Shown: piece by piece, positions 8,287 to 15,404 of the stretch | Position numbering within the stretch: position 1 is the stretch's first letter | Layout of the letters: every line of letters begins with the position of its first letter | Origin: an uncultured Catenibacterium sp. | GTDB taxonomy: Bacteria; Bacillota_I; Bacilli_A; Erysipelotrichales; Coprobacillaceae | Direction of reading: 5' to 3' | DNA: 22,050 nt | Assembly (NCBI GenBank): GCA_900764725.1 | Contig: CAAFPB010000038.1 | Location: forward strand, 1 to 22,050 | Notes under the pieces: generated by a model | Seen by the model: the letters and a program-made list of their open reading frames with translations, nothing else | Told to the model about the DNA's origin: nothing | Database searches by the model: none | Position numbers and translations under genes: made by a program

Positions 8287-8292
8287 TATAAT
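8284..8292 (+). promoter_or_regulatory. Extended -10 promoter for the small membrane protein gene
   Basis: TGATATAAT, in which the TGA is the stop codon of the histidine kinase. No -35 element is evident. The transcript would start near 8299. Confidence 0.55.
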
Positions 8293-8318
8293 AAGGCAAG
8301 TAGGGAATGGGTGATCTT

Positions 8319-8609
8319 ATGAAACTAAAAAGAGTACAGTTTTTTATGTCTAAACAAAGTTATCTAGCTAGTCTCCTTGCGATTGCAGCATTAGTCTGTT
8401 ATTTCATAGGTTACGCCTCAATTGCAATCATACTCACAATTGCGATTATTATTTGTTTAGTTATTTATTTTATTCTTGGTCTCGTTTATTGGAGATGCCC
8501 TTATTGTCATAACTACCTTCCTACAAAAGATGCAGGTAGTTTAACAGTGTGTCCCCATTGTCAAAAAGAACTATTTAGAGATGAAGAAAACAATACTGTA
8601 GAAAAATAA
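8319..8609 (+). CDS. Small membrane protein with C-terminal zinc ribbon
   Basis: A 96-residue protein: a short basic N-terminus, two closely spaced hydrophobic segments (about residues 15-33 and 35-56), then a cytoplasmic-looking tail RCPYCHNYLP...VCPHCQKEL with two CPxC pairs 19 residues apart, a zinc-ribbon arrangement. Function unknown. Zinc-ribbon tails on small membrane proteins occur widely in Bacillota and do not define a role. The start is uncertain. ATG 8307 would add four residues (MGDL), but its AGGG lies directly against it. ATG 8319 follows GGGTGAT at better spacing and is preferred. The gene follows the two-component pair but has its own predicted promoter and shares a bidirectional terminator with the convergent addA. 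Confidence 0.78.
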   Translation: MKLKRVQFFMSKQSYLASLLAIAALVCYFIGYASIAIILTIAIIICLVIYFILGLVYWRCPYCHNYLPTKDAGSLTVCPHCQKELFRDEENNTVEK

Positions 8610-8646
8610 AAGGCTGATATCACTTATGTGATATCAGTCTTTTTTT
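8609..8646. terminator. Bidirectional terminator between the zinc-ribbon gene and addA
   Basis: CTGATATCAC and GTGATATCAG form a perfect 10-bp stem around TTAT, extendable through a G-T pair. It is followed by TTTTTTT on the plus strand, and on the minus strand by CCTTTTATTTTT. The arrangement serves both converging genes. Confidence 0.9.
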
Positions 8647-11600
8647 ATAAGTAAATCGCTTTATTGATATGAAGATAATAGATAATAGCCTGTACATCTG
8701 TATGAAATACTTCTTTTAATACTTTAGAGTAATAAGATAATTGTGTACGATGTAAATCCTTAAGTGTTTCATCACTATTATCTTTAGATACTCTATCTGT
8801 CTTATAGTCTAATACATAGACTTGATTGTCTTTAATAAAGACTAAGTCAAATATCCCATTGACGATTAATCCATTTTCATCTCTATATCTAAACTGTTTT
8901 TCCTGATAGACCTTATCTGCATTTTTAATTAATTGATATGTTTCACTGTTGATAAAATCATTGATATGAGGAAGATAGTTCTTTAGTACATTCAATCCTT
9001 CTTCATCAAACATCTGATTAGTATAAAGTGATTCAATCAATTCCTGTGGATCATCATCTTTAAAGTTGAAATAACTTAATAAGTTATGTACGAGTGTTCC
9101 TCTATCTGTTGCTAGATAGTGTGTTTCTTCATTACTGAAATCAAAATGTGTATCATCACTCTTTACTTCTTCCATACTTGTCACAGCCATGCTTCTCGGT
9201 TCAACAGGATATGGATATTCAAAGTCATAATACTTCTTATAAGCACGATATTGGTTATCAATCTTTGTTTTCGCATAAGAAGGAATACGATTTATTGTTT
9301 CACTACTATCTTGTATTGTGCAATGGAAACGTGCTAAGTAGGTATCATCATTTTCTAGTTCTTCAAAAGAAGAACGATTTAAAGAAAGATAAGGGCCAAC
9401 TTCAGGAATTGCTTGTCTTATATCCTTCTGGAAATCCTTATGTCTTAATAAAGCCATAATCACCCAGCTTAAATAATTATTGGTAGAACGCATGGCAAGA
9501 TTGTATACAACACCTTGCCCCTTCTTTAATGTAGGATCTGTATCATTGGCTTGTACCTTACGAGCAAGTGAAATAATCTCTTCTTCATCTTTAATAGTAC
9601 CAGTTAAGATGAGTTTCTTTTCAGCACGTGTTAAGGCAACATATAAAATACGCATTTCTTCATTGACTGTTTCCTGACGGATAAGTAATTTCAACATCTT
9701 TAAATAAGGATGTTCATATTTACATAGAATTTTTCCAAAAGGAGACTTTTCATTTCTGGCAAGAATTCCTGCCACACCGTCATGCTGAGATATGATGATA
9801 TCTGCTTTCTCATCAGAAGAATTAAACTTCTTCTGCATCGCACTCACAAAGACAACAGGGAACTGTAATCCTTTAGACTTATGAATAGTCATGAACTCTA
9901 CAGCATCATTTTCATCACTCGCAATAAATCCAGGCGCCTGGTTGGAAGAAGAGTCTAATAGTTCTAAGTAATCCTTTAAATAAGGATATTCTTCATTAGT
10001 ACGGAATGTTTCTAATAGAATATCTAAGTTTGCGCTACGCTGTTCGCCATTCATTAGCTGGGATACAAATGCTTGGTATCCTGTTTCCTTTAAACATTTC
10101 TTTAAAGTTTCATAAGGTGAAGATGTCATAGCAGTATTTCTTAAATCATCAAACACTTCTAAGAAATGAAGTACTTTGTTGTTGGTATGATGTGTTAAGT
10201 TGATATAGAGAGGATCATCTGCATCTCGAATCTCTAATAACTCATTCTCATTAAAGTGAGAGAATAAGAAGTTATTATGTAATACAGACAACATCGCAAT
10301 ATCATCATATGGATTTACTAAAGCCTTTAGTAATGTCATGATACTGATGACTTCATTGGACTCAAATAAACCAGTGGATAAAGTAATATTGACTGGAATA
10401 TGATAACGTTCAAACACTTTCTTATAGGTAATAAATTCAGTAGTAGCACGCATGAGTACTGCAAAATCATGATATTTATAATCTGTTTCTTGTCTCATTT
10501 GAATAATCTTCTGAGCAACCATATGTGCTTCTACTTCAGATTTTGTATAATCTCCCTGTTTCTCATAATGAGAAATAAGTATATCTGTATCAAAATCATG
10601 ATTTTTCTCTAGCTCAGGAAGTGTTGTACCTTTCGCATCAAAATCATATCTTAAAATCGCATTATCACCATGGATATACTCTAATCCACCTACAGCAGTA
10701 TCCATAATACAATCAAAGATATAATTGACACTATCCAAAACAACCTTCTCAGAACGATAGTTATACTTTAAATCAATACGAATATTTGTATCATATTCTG
10801 TCATCTCTTCTAGTTTAGTAAATGTATCAAACTTATGCTGGAAGATAGAAGGATCAGCCTGTCTAAAACGATAAATAGACTGTTTCATGTCACCAACCAT
10901 AAACATTGGAATCTCTTCATCATAATTCGCAATCTTTAAAACAAGGTTTTCCTGTATTTGGTTGGTATCCTGATATTCATCCACCATGATTTCTTTTAAT
11001 GTATGATTCAATCTTTCTACTACAGGAAGATCTTCTTGTAGAAGTCTTGTCGCATATTCTTCTAGATCATGGAAGTCTAATTCATTTCTCGCTTTCTTTG
11101 CTTCACTATAAGCCTGATTGAACTGATCTAAGAGACCATTTTTACCAAGTAAATAATAAATATCTACATAAGAATAAGTAAGAAACTCATGAAATTTATC
11201 AGAAAAAGCAAAATACTTTTTTAACTTTTTAAGAGGCTCAGTGACATCAGCTTTTAATTTTGTATATTGTTTCTTGACGGAATCATCTACACCAAGTTCA
11301 CTCCATTTGATGGATGACATTTCTATTTTATGTGATACAAGTCCGTCCAATATAGTAAAAGACATTGGCTTATTTAATGCCTTATATAAATCATCATAAT
11401 AATCATATAATGCAGTCGCAGGTGCAGGATGTTTCGCGTTTTCACCTGCTTCAAAGAAATCAGTAATATCATGTTTTTCACAGAAACGATAAAGGATATT
11501 GTAGGCACTTAAGCTTTTAATACAGCAGTCTTGATACAATTTAGCCATACCCTCTAGAATAGGTTTCTCACCAAAAAGCTTAAAGTTATAATATTTCTCA

Positions 11601-12175
11601 TGGACTTGATCAAGGAATTGATGGAAATCCACAAAAGAATTGGTGATATTCTGGAAATCAATCAATGTCTGTTTTAAATCATCAAAGTCATTTTTTGTAT
11701 TATGACGAGAGGCATAATCCTGAAAACGTGGATCTTCTACCCACTTCTCTAAACATTGGTCTAGTACTTGGTCTTTAATTAAATCAGGTGAAGGATTGAC
11801 TTTAAATCCTGGCATGATACCAATCAAATAACCATATTTCTCTAATAGAGTCTTACAGAAACTATCAAACGTAGTGATATATGCATGAGGAAGTAATTGA
11901 ATCTGTTCTTGAATATGTCTTAATGTTTCTTCATCATGACTAGCCATAGCTTCTTCATGTAAAGACACATTCAATCTTTGTTTCATTTCATTTCCTGCAG
12001 CTTTAGTAAAAGTTAATACTAGAAATTGATCCATTGAATAATGATCATTCACAATTAAACTAATTAAACGGGCTACAAGAATTCTTGTCTTTCCTGAACC
12101 AGCAGGAGCACTGACAAGAATTGTCTTTCCTCTTAAATCAATCGCAGCTTGTTGTTCTTTATTGTATTTAGGCAT
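8645..12175 (-). CDS. addA: ATP-dependent helicase/nuclease subunit A
   Basis: A protein of 1176 residues, the helicase-nuclease subunit of AddAB, which processes double-strand breaks for RecA-mediated repair. All UvrD/SF1A motifs are visible: Q-motif KEQQAAI, Walker A SAPAGSGKT with Lys29, LTFTKAAGNEMKQRL, motif II VDEYQDTNQ near 398-406, GDMKQSIYRFRQADP, YNYRS, TIHKSKGLQFPVVFV near 760, and LYVALTRAEKKL. The C-terminal RecB-type nuclease has GTLVHNLL, GIFDLVF, the catalytic LDYKTDR near 1120, and TQLSYYSKVL. An in-frame ATG at 12184 directly abuts the SD AAGGAG, leaving no spacer. The ATG at 12175, nine bases from that SD, is chosen, so the gene begins one base after the addB stop codon. 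Length is near normal for AddA. It ends at a bidirectional terminator. Confidence 0.95.
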   Translation of the reverse strand: MPKYNKEQQAAIDLRGKTILVSAPAGSGKTRILVARLISLIVNDHYSMDQFLVLTFTKAAGNEMKQRLNVSLHEEAMASHDEETLRHIQEQIQLLPHAYITTFDSFCKTLLEKYGYLIGIMPGFKVNPSPDLIKDQVLDQCLEKWVEDPRFQDYASRHNTKNDFDDLKQTLIDFQNITNSFVDFHQFLDQVHEKYYNFKLFGEKPILEGMAKLYQDCCIKSLSAYNILYRFCEKHDITDFFEAGENAKHPAPATALYDYYDDLYKALNKPMSFTILDGLVSHKIEMSSIKWSELGVDDSVKKQYTKLKADVTEPLKKLKKYFAFSDKFHEFLTYSYVDIYYLLGKNGLLDQFNQAYSEAKKARNELDFHDLEEYATRLLQEDLPVVERLNHTLKEIMVDEYQDTNQIQENLVLKIANYDEEIPMFMVGDMKQSIYRFRQADPSIFQHKFDTFTKLEEMTEYDTNIRIDLKYNYRSEKVVLDSVNYIFDCIMDTAVGGLEYIHGDNAILRYDFDAKGTTLPELEKNHDFDTDILISHYEKQGDYTKSEVEAHMVAQKIIQMRQETDYKYHDFAVLMRATTEFITYKKVFERYHIPVNITLSTGLFESNEVISIMTLLKALVNPYDDIAMLSVLHNNFLFSHFNENELLEIRDADDPLYINLTHHTNNKVLHFLEVFDDLRNTAMTSSPYETLKKCLKETGYQAFVSQLMNGEQRSANLDILLETFRTNEEYPYLKDYLELLDSSSNQAPGFIASDENDAVEFMTIHKSKGLQFPVVFVSAMQKKFNSSDEKADIIISQHDGVAGILARNEKSPFGKILCKYEHPYLKMLKLLIRQETVNEEMRILYVALTRAEKKLILTGTIKDEEEIISLARKVQANDTDPTLKKGQGVVYNLAMRSTNNYLSWVIMALLRHKDFQKDIRQAIPEVGPYLSLNRSSFEELENDDTYLARFHCTIQDSSETINRIPSYAKTKIDNQYRAYKKYYDFEYPYPVEPRSMAVTSMEEVKSDDTHFDFSNEETHYLATDRGTLVHNLLSYFNFKDDDPQELIESLYTNQMFDEEGLNVLKNYLPHINDFINSETYQLIKNADKVYQEKQFRYRDENGLIVNGIFDLVFIKDNQVYVLDYKTDRVSKDNSDETLKDLHRTQLSYYSKVLKEVFHTDVQAIIYYLHINKAIYL

Positions 12176-12176
12176 T

Positions 12177-14735
12177 CTAGTCATCTCCTTTTAGTTTCTT
12201 ATACATATCTTTCGCAATTATTCTATTTTCATTCTCAAATACATCAAATAAACATACTGATTTATAAGGACAGTAATTACATGGATATACCTTAAAGTCA
12301 CTCGATGGTTGAGCCCCTTCCATTAAAGTAGGATGGATAGGAATTAATCCATCATGAATCTTTTGATATAGTTCAGAAATATGATTTTCAACATACTCCA
12401 TAATTTGATCTAATTCATCAGGAGATACTACTTTTGCACCATTATAATACTCTCCAGACTTCTTGACTCTAATAGGAGTTATAAGGTCAGGGGAGGTACC
12501 AAGGGCCTTTACAGACTTAGCTGATCCATCATCCACCATATAACCTTCCATACGATATTCTTTTAGTATTTCCCTTTGAATACTAGTACCCCATGAATCA
12601 TCCTCACGTGCAAGCATACGTCTCTTCATATTAAAGTACAACATACCTGCACGGTCCTTATTCTCCTGTTTACATAACATATCCAAATAAACAAGCATTT
12701 GAATATTAAATCCCTGTATCGCAAGATTGAAATCAACCTCTTTCTTACTTGATTTATAATCCACAATACGTACCATATTCTCAAATTCATCCACTCTATC
12801 AATAATACCTGAAAAAGGAACCCCGCCTATTTCACCAGATATTTCTTTTTCTTTTGCGACAGGAACATAGTCACCTAGTTTTAACTGCTTCTGAATTATC
12901 TTGATTGTCATCTTCATATCTTCAATGAGATTATTAATAAAGTATTGGTTCATTGGATGACCATCATATTTCTCTTTTAGGTTCTCTTCTATATAATGTT
13001 TTGCTTCTGCATCTACAAGAGATTCATCATCCAAACACTTTTCCATTAAATAATGACATAAAGAACCGAGTTCACTTGACTGCAAAGAATCTTCTCTCTT
13101 TTCAGTGATTTTTAATCCATATTTAATGTAATAAGAAAAAGGACACTTATTATATGTCTCTAAACGAGAAACACTTACACCTCTACCTAACTTATTTGTA
13201 TCTTTAATAAATTCAGGCTGGTTACTTGTCATCTTATAATGATCAATCAATCGATTGATAGGATCTTCATCAATACGTGATTGATTTAAATATAGATTAT
13301 TCTTAAGTAGATTAAGTGATGGATTAATATAATCTATCTTAAAGATATCACTCAAACGTGACATAAGAATAGAAGGAATCAATTCATTGGCACCCATATT
13401 CTTCTTACTATAAGAGAATGTATATGAAACATAAGGATTTAAAAGAACCTGGATAATACGCTTATAATGAGCCTGTAATTGTTCATCTAATAATAGGGGA
13501 TGAGGATTAAACTGTTTATAGTCTTCTTCCATTAAAAAACCTTTATCACTTATTTCTAAAGGTAGGAATGTTTCATTAATTCCCATCAAGTAGATATGCT
13601 TTTGTGTTGCAGTGAGTCCCTTTTCTAGTGTTGTCACAATAACACCTGTCTTATTCATTTCTCTTTTACCTGGAATAATACATTGAAGGAATAAATCAAA
13701 CTCTTCAGGACTAATCTCATCATCACATTTATAAGCATCTAGAGTTTTAATCATAGAGGCACTGATCTCCTGTTTTTGAAGATACTGAATAATTTCTTTA
13801 AAAGTATGTCCAGTACATTCTGATAATGATCGAGACATTTTACGATAATCACTATTATAATGACATGCTTCATTTTGTGATAATGTCGCAGGAATATTGA
13901 GTTCATCAAAACATATAGTCAAATAATCTGAATAGCTTGCTTGGTTTGTAATGATCATAAAATCTTCATATTGTAACTGTTCATTCACAATACGTGATTT
14001 GATATCACAAGCAATCTTCATACATTCCTGCATAGGATGACCACCTGTAATAACACGTCCTTCAGCCACCTGGTGTATATCTGTATTATCAAATAAGTGA
14101 TGAATAATTGTATCTTCATACTCATTTAATACTTCATCTGTATCTGTCATTTCTAATAATGTGACAGGAACAAAGTTATCAAGTTTCTTGAATAGTTCTT
14201 GAGATGCAATATGTGGATAATCATCACTTAGAATATAAAGAGGTGTTTTTAATGTATCGTCTAAAAGATCATCCACCATCTCTTCGATAGTCCAATATCC
14301 CCCTGAAATAAGAGAATTAATTGTATATAAGTCTTCACATTTTTTACTTAATAAAGTATCTTCGAAAAACTGTTCAAGAGTTATATTATTTCTATGAATC
14401 TTCTTAAGTGTATTAATGAGTTCAAGAATCATCTCATAAGAATTAGAACTAAACTGTATTGTATTAAATGTATGACAAGAAAGAATGTGACGCATTATAA
14501 ACACAAGATCTGCCTGTGAATAAATATGACGGGCAAACTGTTTATGAGAAATCAAAATCTTATCTATATATTGTTTTAGTGTTAAAACTTCTATATCAAA
14601 TAAGCAGGAATACTTATTCAAGAATATATCTTCTACATATTCTGTATTCTCTGTAATGATATAAGCAGGTCCCTGTAGTTTATCTGCAAGTTCATTGAGT
14701 TTTTTATTGAGGTGCATCCCTTTAATAATCTGCAT
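12177..14735 (-). CDS. addB: ATP-dependent nuclease subunit B, short form
   Basis: An 852-residue AddB/RexB-type subunit, partner of AddA in break processing. The C-terminal nuclease is clear: SRLETYNKCPFSYYIKYG with Cys531, SGIIDRVDE with Asp646, VDYKSSKKE with Asp659 and Lys661, IQMLVYLDML, and CNYCPYKSVC with Cys819, Cys822 and Cys828. Together these give the C...CxxCx5C pattern that holds the 4Fe-4S cluster locking the AddB nuclease. The protein is about 300 residues shorter than the roughly 1160-residue Bacillus AddB. I find no GxSGxGKS-type Walker A near the N-terminus, so the helicase-like part is reduced, as is often seen in RexB-like forms. SD AAGGAG precedes the ATG. It is the first gene of an addB-addA operon under its own promoter. 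Confidence 0.92.
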   Translation of the reverse strand: MQIIKGMHLNKKLNELADKLQGPAYIITENTEYVEDIFLNKYSCLFDIEVLTLKQYIDKILISHKQFARHIYSQADLVFIMRHILSCHTFNTIQFSSNSYEMILELINTLKKIHRNNITLEQFFEDTLLSKKCEDLYTINSLISGGYWTIEEMVDDLLDDTLKTPLYILSDDYPHIASQELFKKLDNFVPVTLLEMTDTDEVLNEYEDTIIHHLFDNTDIHQVAEGRVITGGHPMQECMKIACDIKSRIVNEQLQYEDFMIITNQASYSDYLTICFDELNIPATLSQNEACHYNSDYRKMSRSLSECTGHTFKEIIQYLQKQEISASMIKTLDAYKCDDEISPEEFDLFLQCIIPGKREMNKTGVIVTTLEKGLTATQKHIYLMGINETFLPLEISDKGFLMEEDYKQFNPHPLLLDEQLQAHYKRIIQVLLNPYVSYTFSYSKKNMGANELIPSILMSRLSDIFKIDYINPSLNLLKNNLYLNQSRIDEDPINRLIDHYKMTSNQPEFIKDTNKLGRGVSVSRLETYNKCPFSYYIKYGLKITEKREDSLQSSELGSLCHYLMEKCLDDESLVDAEAKHYIEENLKEKYDGHPMNQYFINNLIEDMKMTIKIIQKQLKLGDYVPVAKEKEISGEIGGVPFSGIIDRVDEFENMVRIVDYKSSKKEVDFNLAIQGFNIQMLVYLDMLCKQENKDRAGMLYFNMKRRMLAREDDSWGTSIQREILKEYRMEGYMVDDGSAKSVKALGTSPDLITPIRVKKSGEYYNGAKVVSPDELDQIMEYVENHISELYQKIHDGLIPIHPTLMEGAQPSSDFKVYPCNYCPYKSVCLFDVFENENRIIAKDMYKKLKGDD

Positions 14736-14766
14736 AACTTTTCTCCTTCATTCGTACTTTTGTTCT

Positions 14767-14775
14767 ATTATATCA
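14767..14775 (-). promoter_or_regulatory. Extended -10 promoter of addB-addA
   Basis: On the minus strand this reads TGATATAAT followed by AGAAC, the same extended motif as before the HD and mutase genes. No clear -35. The leader to the addB ATG is about 25 bases and ends with the SD GAAGGAG. Confidence 0.75.
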
Positions 14776-14829
14776 TTGCCTATAAATTCATGCATTAAGT
14801 TAAGTCTCTATAACACCTATATAATGGAG

Positions 14830-14890
14830 TTAAGAAAAAAAGGACTGTAACTTTCAAGATAGTTCATACTATCTATTGGTTACAGTTCCT
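14830..14890 (-). terminator. Hairpin repeat copy 1, terminator of the orphan gene
   Basis: On the minus strand, AGGAACTGTAAC pairs with GTTACAGTCCT (one-base bulge). An inner GATAGT/ACTATC stem is separated from it by a conserved internal loop. The hairpin is followed by TTTTTTTCTTA, a good intrinsic terminator. It is homologous to the hairpin on the other side of the gene (15347-15399). Confidence 0.8.
14841..14890. repeat. Palindromic repeat, copy 1 of 2
   Basis: A 50-bp imperfect palindrome. It shares ACTGTAAC, TTCAAG, TACTATCTATT, GTTACAG and TCCT in the same order with the copy at 15347-15399. The differences are a few single bases and a 3-base gap in the inner loop. The two copies lie in the same orientation on either side of the orphan gene. 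Confidence 0.85.
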
Positions 14891-14917
14891 AAGATAATTC
14901 CAATTATAATATTCAGA

Positions 14918-15322
14918 TTATTTAATTGAAATAAATTCAGTTTCAACAGAAGGAGTAATTCCATTTATCCATTGATCTAAGAAAAAACCATTTTTCTTTG
15001 GAAAATCATTCACTAAAGTGATTTTATTAACTATTTCATCAACTGGAGTATCAATTTGATTAGTATCTTCAAAAAAAGAGTGAATATCATTTGTGTTTAC
15101 TTCTCTAAATCCCCATACAGCAATATCATCAACTGAATCAAAATATTGAATTGATTCTTGTTCATTACGAAGTTCAAATGTTTTATTATCAATATAAATT
15201 CCTACAACTCCTGTTACACTGTTTGTATACTCAAGTGAATCACAACGATACTTTTTAAAAGACTTACCAATCAATAACTTGAAATGTGATTCACTTAATC
15301 TAAAATCTTGCATCTTAGTCAT
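14918..15322 (-). CDS. Hypothetical protein, 134 residues, between nadE and addB
   Basis: I do not recognise a family. The protein is soluble-looking, with no signal peptide or membrane segment, and acidic (about 22 Asp+Glu against 14 Lys+Arg). It has a strand-rich middle (TGVVGIYIDNKTFELRNE, DDIAVWGFREV) and a single cysteine. The start ATG has only a weak SD (AAGAAG); a second ATG three codons in is possible. No promoter is visible between it and nadE. The nadE terminator hairpin lies 25 bases upstream, so it may depend on readthrough. It ends at its own terminator, which is a homologue of the nadE hairpin. Its weak SD and the repeat bracket set it apart from its housekeeping neighbours and suggest an inserted gene. 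Small accessory roles such as an immunity protein are possible but unsupported. Confidence 0.7.
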   Translation of the reverse strand: MTKMQDFRLSESHFKLLIGKSFKKYRCDSLEYTNSVTGVVGIYIDNKTFELRNEQESIQYFDSVDDIAVWGFREVNTNDIHSFFEDTNQIDTPVDEIVNKITLVNDFPKKNGFFLDQWINGITPSVETEFISIK

Positions 15323-15340
15323 TTTTATTCTTCTTTTGTG

Positions 15341-15399
15341 AATAAAAGAACTGTAACGTTCAAGGTAGTAGTAAATACTATCTATTCGTTACAGCTCCT
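15341..15399 (-). terminator. Hairpin repeat copy 2, terminator of nadE
   Basis: On the minus strand, GAGCTGTAACG pairs with CGTTACAGTTC over 11 bp including one G-U. An inner GATAGTA/TACTACC stem (one mismatch) follows. The hairpin is followed by TTTTATT, a moderate U-tract. It starts a few bases after the nadE stop codon. Confidence 0.75.
15347..15399. repeat. Palindromic repeat, copy 2 of 2
   Basis: A 53-bp relative of the repeat at 14841-14890. The pair flanking the internal loop is T-G in copy 1 and G-C in copy 2 (plus-strand reading), so pairing is kept on that strand despite both bases changing. Confidence 0.85.
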
Positions 15400-15404
15400 T
15401 GTGA

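Noticed and set aside
9119..9677. Plus-strand open frames inside addA
   Set aside because: They are antisense to conserved helicase/nuclease coding sequence, have no SD and no recognisable product.
12176..12184. Upstream ATG for addA overlapping addB
   Set aside because: It directly abuts the AAGGAG SD with no spacer. The ATG at 12175 has a nine-base spacing.
14841..15399. Integron attC sites around the orphan gene
   Set aside because: The hairpins end in CTGTAAC/GTTACAG rather than the attC core GTTRRRY pair, and on the minus strand they work as plain terminators. No integrase gene is present.
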